Made by a program: the position numbers and the translations under genes. From Paracoccus sp. DMF-8 (lineage in GTDB: Bacteria; Pseudomonadota; Alphaproteobacteria; Rhodobacterales; Rhodobacteraceae): a stretch of 64,000 nt of DNA. Below, piece by piece: positions 57,203 through 64,000 of the stretch (positions are counted from its first letter, which is position 1; each line of letters begins with the position of its first letter). Location: positions 186,001 to 250,000 of the forward strand of contig NZ_JARJHL010000014.1 in assembly GCF_029309835.1 (NCBI RefSeq), in the 5' to 3' direction. The notes beneath the pieces are model-generated. The model was not told where the DNA came from and made no database searches. It saw nothing but the letters and a program-made list of their open reading frames with translations.

Positions 57203-57991
57203 ATGAGATATCTCAGCAAGATTGTGGCGGCTGTCATGCTGGTCGCGCTGGCGGCCTGCGGCGGCGCGCCCGCGCCGCGTGGGCCGGCGGTGGTGGCCGG
57301 GCAGGGGACCGGCCCAAGGTTTGGCGATTCCGCGCCACATCAATGGGTTGGCGGCCATCCCTATAATCACCCGGTCCATGGTATCGACATTTCGCGCTGG
57401 CAAGGCAGCATCAACTGGAACGCGGTCCGCACATCCGGCGTCAGCTTTGTCTTTATCAAGGCGACCGAGGGCGGCGACCATGCCGATCCGAATTTCCGCC
57501 GCTATTGGGCGGAAACCGGGCAGGCGCAGATCCCGCGTGGCGCCTATCACTATTTCTACTTCTGCCGTTCGGGCGCGCAGCAAGCGGCATGGTTCATCGC
57601 CAATGTCCCGCGCGAACGCGGCGCGCCGCCGCCGGTGCTGGATCTGGAATGGACCGCGTCGAAAACCTGTCCGCGCCGCCCGCCCAGCCACGAGGTCCTG
57701 CGCGAGGCCAAGATCTTCAAGGACATCCTGCACCGCCATTACGGCCAGCGTCCGATCATCTACACCACGGTCGATTTCTACCGTGACAACAATCTGGGTT
57801 CCTGGCCCGAGGAATTCTGGCTGCGCAGCGTCGCGGGCCATCCGCAATATGTCTATCCGGGCCAGCGCTGGACGTTCTGGCAATATACCGGCACGGGCAT
57901 CGTTCCGGGCGTTCAGGGGAACGTCGATCTCAACGTCTTTGCCGGGAGCCCGCAGCAATGGCGGCAATGGTTGACCAGACGGATGCAATAA
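57203..57991 (+). CDS. GH25 muramidase-like lipoprotein
   Basis: 262 residues. Signal peptide with lipobox LALAAC (Cys19) at residues 1-18, a Gly/Pro-rich linker to about 50, then a glycoside hydrolase 25 domain (about 58-255). It carries HGIDISRWQGSINWNAVRTSG (split) near 58 with the first catalytic Asp, FIKATEGG near 82, and VLDLEWTA near 143 with the catalytic DxE, plus RPIIYTTVDFY. GH25 enzymes cut the MurNAc-GlcNAc bond. Here a lipid anchor points to envelope remodelling, not phage lysis. It overlaps the CPBP gene by 34 bases. Confidence 0.9.
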   Translation: MRYLSKIVAAVMLVALAACGGAPAPRGPAVVAGQGTGPRFGDSAPHQWVGGHPYNHPVHGIDISRWQGSINWNAVRTSGVSFVFIKATEGGDHADPNFRRYWAETGQAQIPRGAYHYFYFCRSGAQQAAWFIANVPRERGAPPPVLDLEWTASKTCPRRPPSHEVLREAKIFKDILHRHYGQRPIIYTTVDFYRDNNLGSWPEEFWLRSVAGHPQYVYPGQRWTFWQYTGTGIVPGVQGNVDLNVFAGSPQQWRQWLTRRMQ

Positions 57992-58623
57992 GGCGCTGGC
58001 GCCTGAGCATCGAATTCGCGGCGCTGTATCTTGCAGCGCCGCTGCTGATTGCGCTGTTCATGCCCGGTCGCCTGCTGTTTCCGGCGCTTGGCCTGTTGAT
58101 GGTCGCGGGGCTGATCCTGCTGTGGTTCACCGGCGGTTTCGACTGGCGCAGCCTGATCCGGGGCTGGGGCAATGTGCCCTGGCTGAAGGTGCTGGTCTTT
58201 GCCCTGTCCGTCGGTGTGATCGCATGGGTCATCATGCAACTGACCCGCCCCGGTTATATCCGTCCCCTGACCGTCGAAAGGCTGCGCTTTCTGGTGATGG
58301 TCTGGACGCTGTATCCGCTGCTGTCGGCGCTGCCGCAGGAACTGATCTTTCGCCCGCTGTTCTTTCACCGCTATGGCAGCCTGTTTCGCGATGAACGCAC
58401 GGCCCTGCTGGTCAATGCCCTGGTCTTTTCATTCGCCCATCTGATGTATTGGTCATGGGTGGTGGCGGTCATGACCTTTGTGGGCGGCTGGATCTTTGCC
58501 CGCGCCTATCTGCGTCAGGGCTTTCCCTCGGCCTGGGTGCTGCATGGCATTGCCGGAAACATGCTGTTCGCGATGGGCATGGGGGCCTATTTTTACTCGG
58601 GCAACGTGGTTCGGCCCTTCTGA
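57958..58623 (+). CDS. CPBP-family intramembrane protein (CAAX protease-like)
   Basis: 221 residues with about six hydrophobic helices. The three ABI/CPBP motifs are visible: [15 protein letters not shown] near residue 125 (Glu and Arg; the usual EE pair is QE here), FSFAHLMYW near 161 (His), and LHGIAGNML near 197 (His/Asn). Members are intramembrane proteases or bacteriocin-immunity-type proteins; the substrate is unknown. The start overlaps the 3' end of the GH25 gene, so coupled expression is likely. ATG 57967 is the alternative. Confidence 0.82.
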   Translation: MAAMVDQTDAIRRWRLSIEFAALYLAAPLLIALFMPGRLLFPALGLLMVAGLILLWFTGGFDWRSLIRGWGNVPWLKVLVFALSVGVIAWVIMQLTRPGYIRPLTVERLRFLVMVWTLYPLLSALPQELIFRPLFFHRYGSLFRDERTALLVNALVFSFAHLMYWSWVVAVMTFVGGWIFARAYLRQGFPSAWVLHGIAGNMLFAMGMGAYFYSGNVVRPF

Positions 58624-58682
58624 CACGCTTGACTTCCCGGCACTGTCGCGGTTCATGCGGACGCGACACAAGGGGAATGATG

Positions 58683-60458
58683 ATGAGCGCCTATCGCAGC
58701 CATACCTGCGGCCAGCTGACCGCCAAGAATGCCGGTGAAACCATCCGCCTTTCGGGCTGGGTCCATCGCGTCAGGGACCACGGCGGGGTGCTGTTCATCG
58801 ACCTGCGCGACCATTACGGCATCACGCAGGTCATCGCCGACAGCGACAGCCCCGCCTTTGCCGCGCTGGAAAGGCTGCGCGCCGAAACCGTCATCCGCAT
58901 CGACGGCCGGGTCAAGCTGCGCGACGCCAGCCTGATCAACCCCAAGCTGCCCACCGGCGAGATCGAGGTTTACGCCACCGACACCGAAATCCTTGGCCCT
59001 GCGGAGGACCTGCCCCTGCCGGTCTTTGGCGATCAGGACTACCCCGAGGAAACCCGGCTGGCCTATCGTTTCCTCGACCTGCGCCGCGACAGCCTGCACA
59101 ACAACATCATGCTGCGTTCGCGCGTCATCAAATGGCTGCGGGACGCGATGTGGAATCAGGGTTTCACCGAATTCCAGACGCCGATCATCACGGCGTCCTC
59201 GCCCGAAGGCGCGCGCGACTTTCTGGTGCCTTCGCGGCTGCATCCGGGCAAATTCTATGCCCTGCCGCAGGCGCCGCAGCAGTTCAAGCAGCTGATCATG
59301 GTCGCCGGTTTCGACCGCTATTTCCAGATCGCGCCCTGTTTTCGCGACGAAGACCCGCGCGCCGACCGCAGCCCCACCGATTTCTACCAGCTTGATCTGG
59401 AAATGAGCTTTGTCGAACAGCAGGACGTCTTTGACGCCGTCCAGCCGGTCATTCAGGGGCTGTTCGAGAAATTCGGGGGCGGCCGCCGCGTCGATGCGGA
59501 ATGGCCGCTGATCCCCTATGCGGAAGCGATGCTGAAATACGGCAGCGACAAGCCCGACCTGCGCAACCCGATCGAAATGCAGGTGGTCAGCGACCACTTC
59601 CGCGGTTCCGGCTTTGGCATTTTCGCGAAACTCTTGGAACAGGACGGGACCGAGATCCGCGCCATTCCCGCCCCCACCGGCGGCTCGCGCAAATTCGCCG
59701 ACCGCATGAACGCCTTTGCCCAACAGCAGGGGCTGCCGGGGATGGGCTATATCTTCTGGCGCAAGGCCGAGGATGGCTCGACCGAGGCCGCCGGTCCCAT
59801 CGCCAAGGCGCTTGGCCCTGAAAAGACCGAGGCGATCCGCCTGCAACTGGGTCTGGGCGAAGGCGACGCCGCCTTTTTCCTGGGCGGCAAGCCCGAAACC
59901 TTCGAAGCCGTGGCCGGTCGCGCCCGCAACGAAATCGGCCGCGCACTGGGTCTGACCGATGAAAACCAGTTCAAATTCGCCTGGATCGTCGATTTCCCGA
60001 TGTATGAACGCGGCGACGACGGCAAGATCGACTTCAGCCACAACCCGTTTTCCATGCCGCAGGGCGGGCTGGAGGCGCTGAACGGCGATCCGCTGGCGAT
60101 CAAGGGTTACCAGTATGACCTTGCCTGCAACGGCTATGAACTGATTTCCGGCGCGATACGCAACCATAGCCCTGAAATCATGTTCAAGGCATTCGAACTG
60201 GCGGGGTATGGCCATGACGAGGTCGAAAAACGCTTTGGCGGCATGGTCAAGGCCTTCCGCTATGGCGCGCCGCCGCATGGCGGTTGTGCTGCGGGCATCG
60301 ACCGTATCGTCATGCTGCTGGCCGATGAGCAGAACATCCGCGAGGTCATCATGTTCCCGATGAACCAGCGCGCCGAAGACCTGATGATGGGCGCGCCCTC
60401 GGAACCGCTGAACGAACAGCTGCGCGAGTTGCGGCTGCGGGTCTTGCCAAAAGAGTGA
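58683..60458 (+). CDS. aspS: Aspartyl-tRNA synthetase
   Basis: Class II synthetase charging tRNA-Asp (possibly also tRNA-Asn in organisms lacking AsnRS). 591 residues, bacterial type. N-terminal OB fold ([23 protein letters not shown], split), motif 2 [19 protein letters not shown] (split) near residue 220, the bacterial GAD insertion (about 285-410), and motif 3 [15 protein letters not shown] near 535. Three in-frame ATGs lie at 58677, 58680 and 58683; the last is best spaced behind AAGGGG. Confidence 0.96.
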   Translation: MSAYRSHTCGQLTAKNAGETIRLSGWVHRVRDHGGVLFIDLRDHYGITQVIADSDSPAFAALERLRAETVIRIDGRVKLRDASLINPKLPTGEIEVYATDTEILGPAEDLPLPVFGDQDYPEETRLAYRFLDLRRDSLHNNIMLRSRVIKWLRDAMWNQGFTEFQTPIITASSPEGARDFLVPSRLHPGKFYALPQAPQQFKQLIMVAGFDRYFQIAPCFRDEDPRADRSPTDFYQLDLEMSFVEQQDVFDAVQPVIQGLFEKFGGGRRVDAEWPLIPYAEAMLKYGSDKPDLRNPIEMQVVSDHFRGSGFGIFAKLLEQDGTEIRAIPAPTGGSRKFADRMNAFAQQQGLPGMGYIFWRKAEDGSTEAAGPIAKALGPEKTEAIRLQLGLGEGDAAFFLGGKPETFEAVAGRARNEIGRALGLTDENQFKFAWIVDFPMYERGDDGKIDFSHNPFSMPQGGLEALNGDPLAIKGYQYDLACNGYELISGAIRNHSPEIMFKAFELAGYGHDEVEKRFGGMVKAFRYGAPPHGGCAAGIDRIVMLLADEQNIREVIMFPMNQRAEDLMMGAPSEPLNEQLRELRLRVLPKE

Positions 60459-60492
60459 TCTGACACCGATCCGCTTCCATGCGATAACCTCT

Positions 60493-60514
60493 CCGGGACG
60501 GCAAAGCGTCCCGG
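60493..60514 (+). terminator. Hairpin after aspS
   Basis: Perfect 8-bp stem CCGGGACG (60493-60500) / CGTCCCGG (60507-60514), loop GCAAAG, 34 bases after the aspS stop and 18 before the DUF1800 GTG. No T-run, so it may be a stop or a leader hairpin for the next gene. Confidence 0.5.
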
Positions 60515-60531
60515 CAGTGATAAGGTGACAC

Positions 60532-61902
60532 GTGGAATTCGGCTTTCCCGAACTGGCCGCCATCCGGCTTGGCTACGGGCTTTCGCCCCATATGAAACCA
60601 CCTGCCACGGCGGATGAATTGCTGGCAGGGGTGGCGGATGCCGCGCCCGGACCGGACGCCTATACGCTTCAGGACGCCCGCGACGCCTGGCAGAAACGCA
60701 AGGACCTGAGCGATGCCCGCGATGCGGGCGGCGAGGCCGAAAAGATGGCCTATGACGATTTCGGGCGTGAACTCGGGCGCATGAACTGGCTGGACCTGCA
60801 ACGCCGCACCGCCCGCGCCGTCGATGCGCATTCGGGTTTCGGCGAAAGGCTGGTGCAATTCTGGGCCGATCACTTCACTGTCCGGGGGAATGGCGCGGCG
60901 CAGCAACCGCTGGTGCTGTCCTTTGTCGATGAGGCGATCCGCCCGCATCTGAACGGCCGTTTCGAAGACATGCTTTTCGCGGCCGATACCCATCCGATGA
61001 TGCTGATCTATCTGAACCAGAACGGCAGCATCGGCCCCAATTCGCCCTTTCGCCAGCGACGGCCCGACCGGCCGCTTGGCCTGAACGAAAACCTGGCCCG
61101 CGAGGCGCTGGAGCTGCACAGCCTTGGCGTCGGCGCGGGCTATTCGCAGCAGGATGTGCGCGAACTGGCCGAGTTGCTGACCGGCCTGGCCTATAACGCC
61201 CGCAACCTCGAGATCTTTCGCCCCGGCATGGCCGAGCCGGGCGCCGAAACCGTGCTGGGCAAAAGCTATGGCGGCGACGGGCCGGCCAGCCTTGACGACA
61301 TCCGCGCGGTGTTCCGCGACCTTGCGCGGCGGCCCGAAACGGCGGCACATCTCGCGCGCAAGCTGGCCGCGCATTTCCTGTCGGATGACCCCGATCAGGG
61401 CGTGGTCGATGCGATGGCGGCGGTCTGGCGCGACACCGGGGGCGATCTGCCGCAGGTCTATCGCGTGCTGGTCACCCATCCCGCGCTGGCCGACAGCTTT
61501 CGTCAAAAGGCACGTCAACCATTTGATTACATTGCAACGTCCTTGCGCGCGCTTGGCGTGACGGGGCAGCAGATCATGGGTTTTGAGCAGCGCGACCAGA
61601 ACCGCTTCCTGGTCAATCCGATCCAGCGCATGGGGCAGCGATGGGGCACGCCCTCGGGTCCGAACGGCTGGCCCGAAGAGGCCGAGGCCTGGATCAACCC
61701 GCCCGCTCTGGCCGCGCGGATCACCTGGGCGATGACCGTGCCGCGTCTTCTGCTGCCTGAACTGCCCGATCCGCGCAACCTGCTGGATGTGGCGCTTGGC
61801 GGGACGCAATCCGATGCGCTGGCCTGGGCCGTGCCCAAGGCGGAAAGCCAGCGCGAAGGTGTCGCGCTGATCCTGGCCTCGAACGATTTCAACAGGCGGT
61901 GA
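60532..61902 (+). CDS. DUF1800 family protein
   Basis: 456 residues. Family hallmarks: AAIRLGYGLSP near residue 9, LVQFWADHFTVRG near 107, HPMMLIYLNQNGS near 154, LNENLAREALELHSLGV near 184, and the late HLARKLAAHFLSDDP near 274. Nearly always paired with DUF1501, as here; the function is unknown, and the pair is thought to handle exported cargo. It starts with GTG 60532 behind AAGGTGACA, and no ATG fits the family N-terminus better. The DUF1501 gene follows after 4 bases. Confidence 0.9.
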   Translation: MEFGFPELAAIRLGYGLSPHMKPPATADELLAGVADAAPGPDAYTLQDARDAWQKRKDLSDARDAGGEAEKMAYDDFGRELGRMNWLDLQRRTARAVDAHSGFGERLVQFWADHFTVRGNGAAQQPLVLSFVDEAIRPHLNGRFEDMLFAADTHPMMLIYLNQNGSIGPNSPFRQRRPDRPLGLNENLAREALELHSLGVGAGYSQQDVRELAELLTGLAYNARNLEIFRPGMAEPGAETVLGKSYGGDGPASLDDIRAVFRDLARRPETAAHLARKLAAHFLSDDPDQGVVDAMAAVWRDTGGDLPQVYRVLVTHPALADSFRQKARQPFDYIATSLRALGVTGQQIMGFEQRDQNRFLVNPIQRMGQRWGTPSGPNGWPEEAEAWINPPALAARITWAMTVPRLLLPELPDPRNLLDVALGGTQSDALAWAVPKAESQREGVALILASNDFNRR

Positions 61903-61906
61903 CACG

Positions 61907-63081
61907 ATGTCCTTGCTGAACCGACGCATGTTCCTGAAAAGCAGCGCCCTGATCGGCTGTTCGGCGGCGGCGCATCCCATGCTGACGACGATGACTTTTG
62001 CCTCGGCCCCGGTGAAAACCGGCTGGTGGTGATCATCCTGCGCGGCGCGATGGACGGGATCGACGTGTTCCAGCCCTATGGCGATCCGATGCTGCGCAAG
62101 CTGCGCCAGACGATTTCCGTCGGTCCCGAAGGCGGCGCGGCGGATCTGGACGGTTTCTATGCGCTGCACCCCAGCCTGCAATCGCTGATGCCGCTGTGGC
62201 AGGGCGGGGAACTGGCCTTTGCCCAGGCCGTTTCAACCCCTTACCGCGACAAGCGCAGCCATTTCGATGGTCAGGACCTGCTGGAGGCGGGAACCGGCGA
62301 CGATGTCGGCGAAGGCCACCGGATTGGCGGCTGGCTGAACCGGCTGCTGCAGGAAATGCCGGGCGCAACATCCGAAACCGCCTATGCGGTCGGCACGGAT
62401 GAGATGAAGATCCTGAGCGGCCGCGCGCGGGTGAAAAGCTGGTCGCCCGATGCCGATCTGAAGCTGTCGGCGCAGGCGCAACTGCTGCTGGATCAGATTT
62501 ACCACGATGACCCGCTGTTTCGCGATGCGGCGATGGATGCGGGCGATCTGGCGGGCGAAGGCATGGGCCGCGAAAAGGGCCCGACCGGCGATGCCCGCGC
62601 GCTTGGCCTGTTCGCGGCGACGCGGCTGAACGCCGATACCCGGATCGCGTCGTTTTCGCTGGCCGGCTGGGACAGCCACGCCCGGCAGGCGCAGGTGCTG
62701 AGCCGGGCGCTGGAACGCCTTGCGGCCTCGATCCTTGCCCTGAAAGAGGGGCTGGGCGCGAATTGGGCCAAAACGACGGTGCTGGCGATGACGGAATTCG
62801 GACGCACGGTGCGCGAAAATGGCACGGGCGGCACGGATCACGGCACGGCGGGCGCCCTGCTGATGGCCGGGGGCGCGGTCAAGGGCAAGCGCGCCTATGG
62901 CGATTGGCCGGGGCTGGCCGATAACCAGCTTTACGCCGGGCGCGACCTTTTGCCGACGCGCGACATCCGGGCCTATTCCGCCTGGGCGCTGCGCGATCTG
63001 TTCGGGGTTCAGGGCAGCACGCTGGAACGGTCGATCTTTCCCGGCCTTGAACTTGGCGAGGATCCGGGTTTCCTTGCCTGA
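61907..63081 (+). pseudogene. DUF1501 family Tat-exported protein, frameshifted near its signal peptide
   Basis: The partner of DUF1800. The ATG at 61907 starts a Tat-like signal (SLLNRRMFLKSSALIGCSAAA, shown in part) that runs to FASAP and then meets TGA at 62037. The body (VVIILRGAMDGIDVF, later FSLAGWDSHARQAQV, MTEFGRTVRENGTGGTDHG) is in another frame. Adding one base at CCCC/GG (62010-62011) would read FASAPGENRLVVIILRG and join the two, giving about 391 residues. No other damage is visible, so I favour a sequencing error or a very recent change over long decay. Confidence 0.8.
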
Positions 63082-63120
63082 CAGGCGCGGGTTTTGCTGC
63101 GCGGTCTGAACGGGGGGCGG

Positions 63121-63837
63121 ATGGATCGGCCGATCGGTTTTGCGCTGGACGATTTTCAGGCCCTGCCGCCGCCGGGTCCGCCGCTGATTGCCGGGCAGCA
63201 TATGCAGCTGGAGCGGTTGGAGGCGGCGCGTCACGGCGCTGATCTGTTCGCCGCCTTGCAGGGGCACGACTGGGTCTGGGACTATATGGGCAGCGGCCCC
63301 TTTGCCGATGCCCGGGCCTTCGACGCATGGCTGGGCAGCGTTCAGGATGGGACGGATCCCTTCTTCTACGCGATCCGCGACCGTGCGACCGGCCGGGCCG
63401 GCGGCTTTGCGTCCTATCTGAGGATCGAGCCGAAACATGGCGTGATCGAGATCGGCTTCATCATGATCGCCCCCCGGCTGCAACGCACCCCCGCCGCGAC
63501 CGAGGCGATTTCGGCGATGATTTCATGGGCCTTCGAACAGGGCTATCGCCGTGTCGAATGGAAATGCGATGCGCTGAATGCGGCATCCATGACCGCCGCG
63601 CGACGCTTTGGCTTCGTCTACGAAGGCACGTTTCGCCAGCATGCGATCTATAAATCGCGCAATCGCGACACCGCCTGGTTTGCGATCACGGATCAGGATT
63701 GGCAGCGGCTGCGCGAGGCCCATCGGCGTTGGCTGGACCCCGCGAATTTCGACGCCGAGGGGCGGCAAAGGACCAGCCTGTCGTCCCTGACCACGGCCAT
63801 CGCCCAGCTGTTCTGCGCCGCCAGCAGGCGGTCCTGA
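63121..63837 (+). CDS. GNAT family N-acetyltransferase (RimJ/RimL type)
   Basis: 238 residues. GNAT core about 25-195: LERLEAARHGADLF, ASYLRIEPKHGVIEIGFIMIAPRLQRTPAATEAI (split) near 98 (motif A, acetyl-CoA), and WKCDALNAASMTAARRFGFVYEGTFRQH (split) near 150. The pattern matches the protein/aminoacyl-type acetyltransferases of COG1670. The substrate is not known. The ATG at 63121 has GGGGGGCGG in front. The 3' end overlaps a partial minus-strand frame by 145 bases, which casts some doubt on the last 40 residues. Confidence 0.88.
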   Translation: MDRPIGFALDDFQALPPPGPPLIAGQHMQLERLEAARHGADLFAALQGHDWVWDYMGSGPFADARAFDAWLGSVQDGTDPFFYAIRDRATGRAGGFASYLRIEPKHGVIEIGFIMIAPRLQRTPAATEAISAMISWAFEQGYRRVEWKCDALNAASMTAARRFGFVYEGTFRQHAIYKSRNRDTAWFAITDQDWQRLREAHRRWLDPANFDAEGRQRTSLSSLTTAIAQLFCAASRRS

Positions 63838-64000
63838 ACCAAACCGCTGATCCGGGCCAGATCCGAGGCCATCGCCTGACCTTCGGTCCGCGACAGCGAC
63901 ACGGCGGCGTCCTCTAGTTGGCGATCATGGACGGAACGGGCGATGCCCGCCAGAAAACGCGCGATATAGTCGATGGTCGAGGTGTCCTGCGACGTTGCCA
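63693..64000 (-). CDS. Partial minus-strand frame running off the window end
   Basis: Open frame of at least 102 codons entering from beyond 64000 and ending at TGA 63693-63695. Codons in the part past 63838 look coding (many GCC, CTG, ATC). The visible protein contains YIARFLAGIARSVHDRQL, MASDLARISGLVQDRLLAAQ, then a tail overlapping the GNAT gene by 145 bases. Not recognised. The long overlap means that either its stop is elsewhere or one gene is wrongly ended. Confidence 0.35.
   Translation of the reverse strand, partial: ATSQDTSTIDYIARFLAGIARSVHDRQLEDAAVSLSRTEGQAMASDLARISGLVQDRLLAAQNSWAMAVVRDDRLVLCRPSASKFAGSSQRRWASRSRCQS

Noticed and set aside
57203..57991. GH25 gene as part of a prophage
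   Set aside because: It has a lipoprotein signal, and no holin, structural, integrase or attachment-site sequence is near; neighbours are housekeeping genes.

Overview
The window reads as core chromosome of a high-G+C alphaproteobacterium of the Rhodobacterales, most like Paracoccus. The basis is the nuo operon layout (nuoG, lipoprotein, nuoH, nuoI, CMD-family gene, nuoJKLMN, then birA, coaX, rnj), the Rhodobacterales-type small families (DUF1150 beside Hsp20, YdcH, UbiK), the cobST chelatase genes, and the dense packing with many ATGA/TGATG start-stop overlaps. There is no rRNA, tRNA, CRISPR array, insertion sequence or prophage. No gap between genes exceeds 300 bp.

Region 1 (1-15903, all +): the membrane half of complex I (nuoG partial to nuoN) with three non-canonical genes inside it (a lipoprotein, a 21-codon micro-ORF and a Cys-less CMD-family protein). 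It continues into birA, coaX, RNase J, trmB and aroA and closes at a strong terminator. Region 2 (15946-20255, -): propionyl-CoA synthetase and a fused malic enzyme. Region 3 (20380-24866, +): a tightly overlapped nucleoside salvage operon, cdd-deoA-deoB-add-upp. Region 4 (24952-30935): a SPOR-domain protein, an unknown membrane protein, a frame-broken rpoH, an RluA-type pseudouridine synthase, a small membrane protein, ubiK and lgt. Region 5 (30922-37332): a MidA/NDUFAF7 methyltransferase, a multicopper-oxidase-fold (PgeF/YfiH-type) protein, a TPP riboswitch with tenA, an Lrp regulator divergent from trxB, and a bifunctional sulfate adenylyltransferase/APS kinase.

Region 6 (37436-44910): a glycosyltransferase-like gene, hsp20-DUF1150, ydcH, purEK, a CobC-like aminotransferase, ybjN, proC, csaA and a 2-hydroxyacid dehydrogenase. 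Region 7 (45065-49164): a PhnM-like amidohydrolase that lacks its metal motifs, CorA, a DUF1045 2H-phosphoesterase-like protein and a DUF475 membrane protein. Region 8 (49219-54321, -): cobS, an A+T-richer orphan membrane ORF, cobT and an aminopeptidase P. Region 9 (54610-64000): DUF808, an FAD-linked D-lactate-dehydrogenase-like enzyme, a GH25 lipoprotein with a CPBP membrane protein, aspS, a DUF1800/DUF1501 pair (the second frame-broken), a GNAT and a partial minus-strand frame.

Most of the window is ordinary housekeeping sequence. The points most worth checking are: five single-G insertions that break rpoH; a one-base frameshift between the Tat signal and the body of the DUF1501 protein; the orphan ORF slotted without spare bases between cobS and cobT; the PhnM-like protein without its metal ligands; the micro-ORF coupled to nuoI; and a TPP riboswitch controlling a TenA without the catalytic cysteine. 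I found no convincing new multi-gene system.
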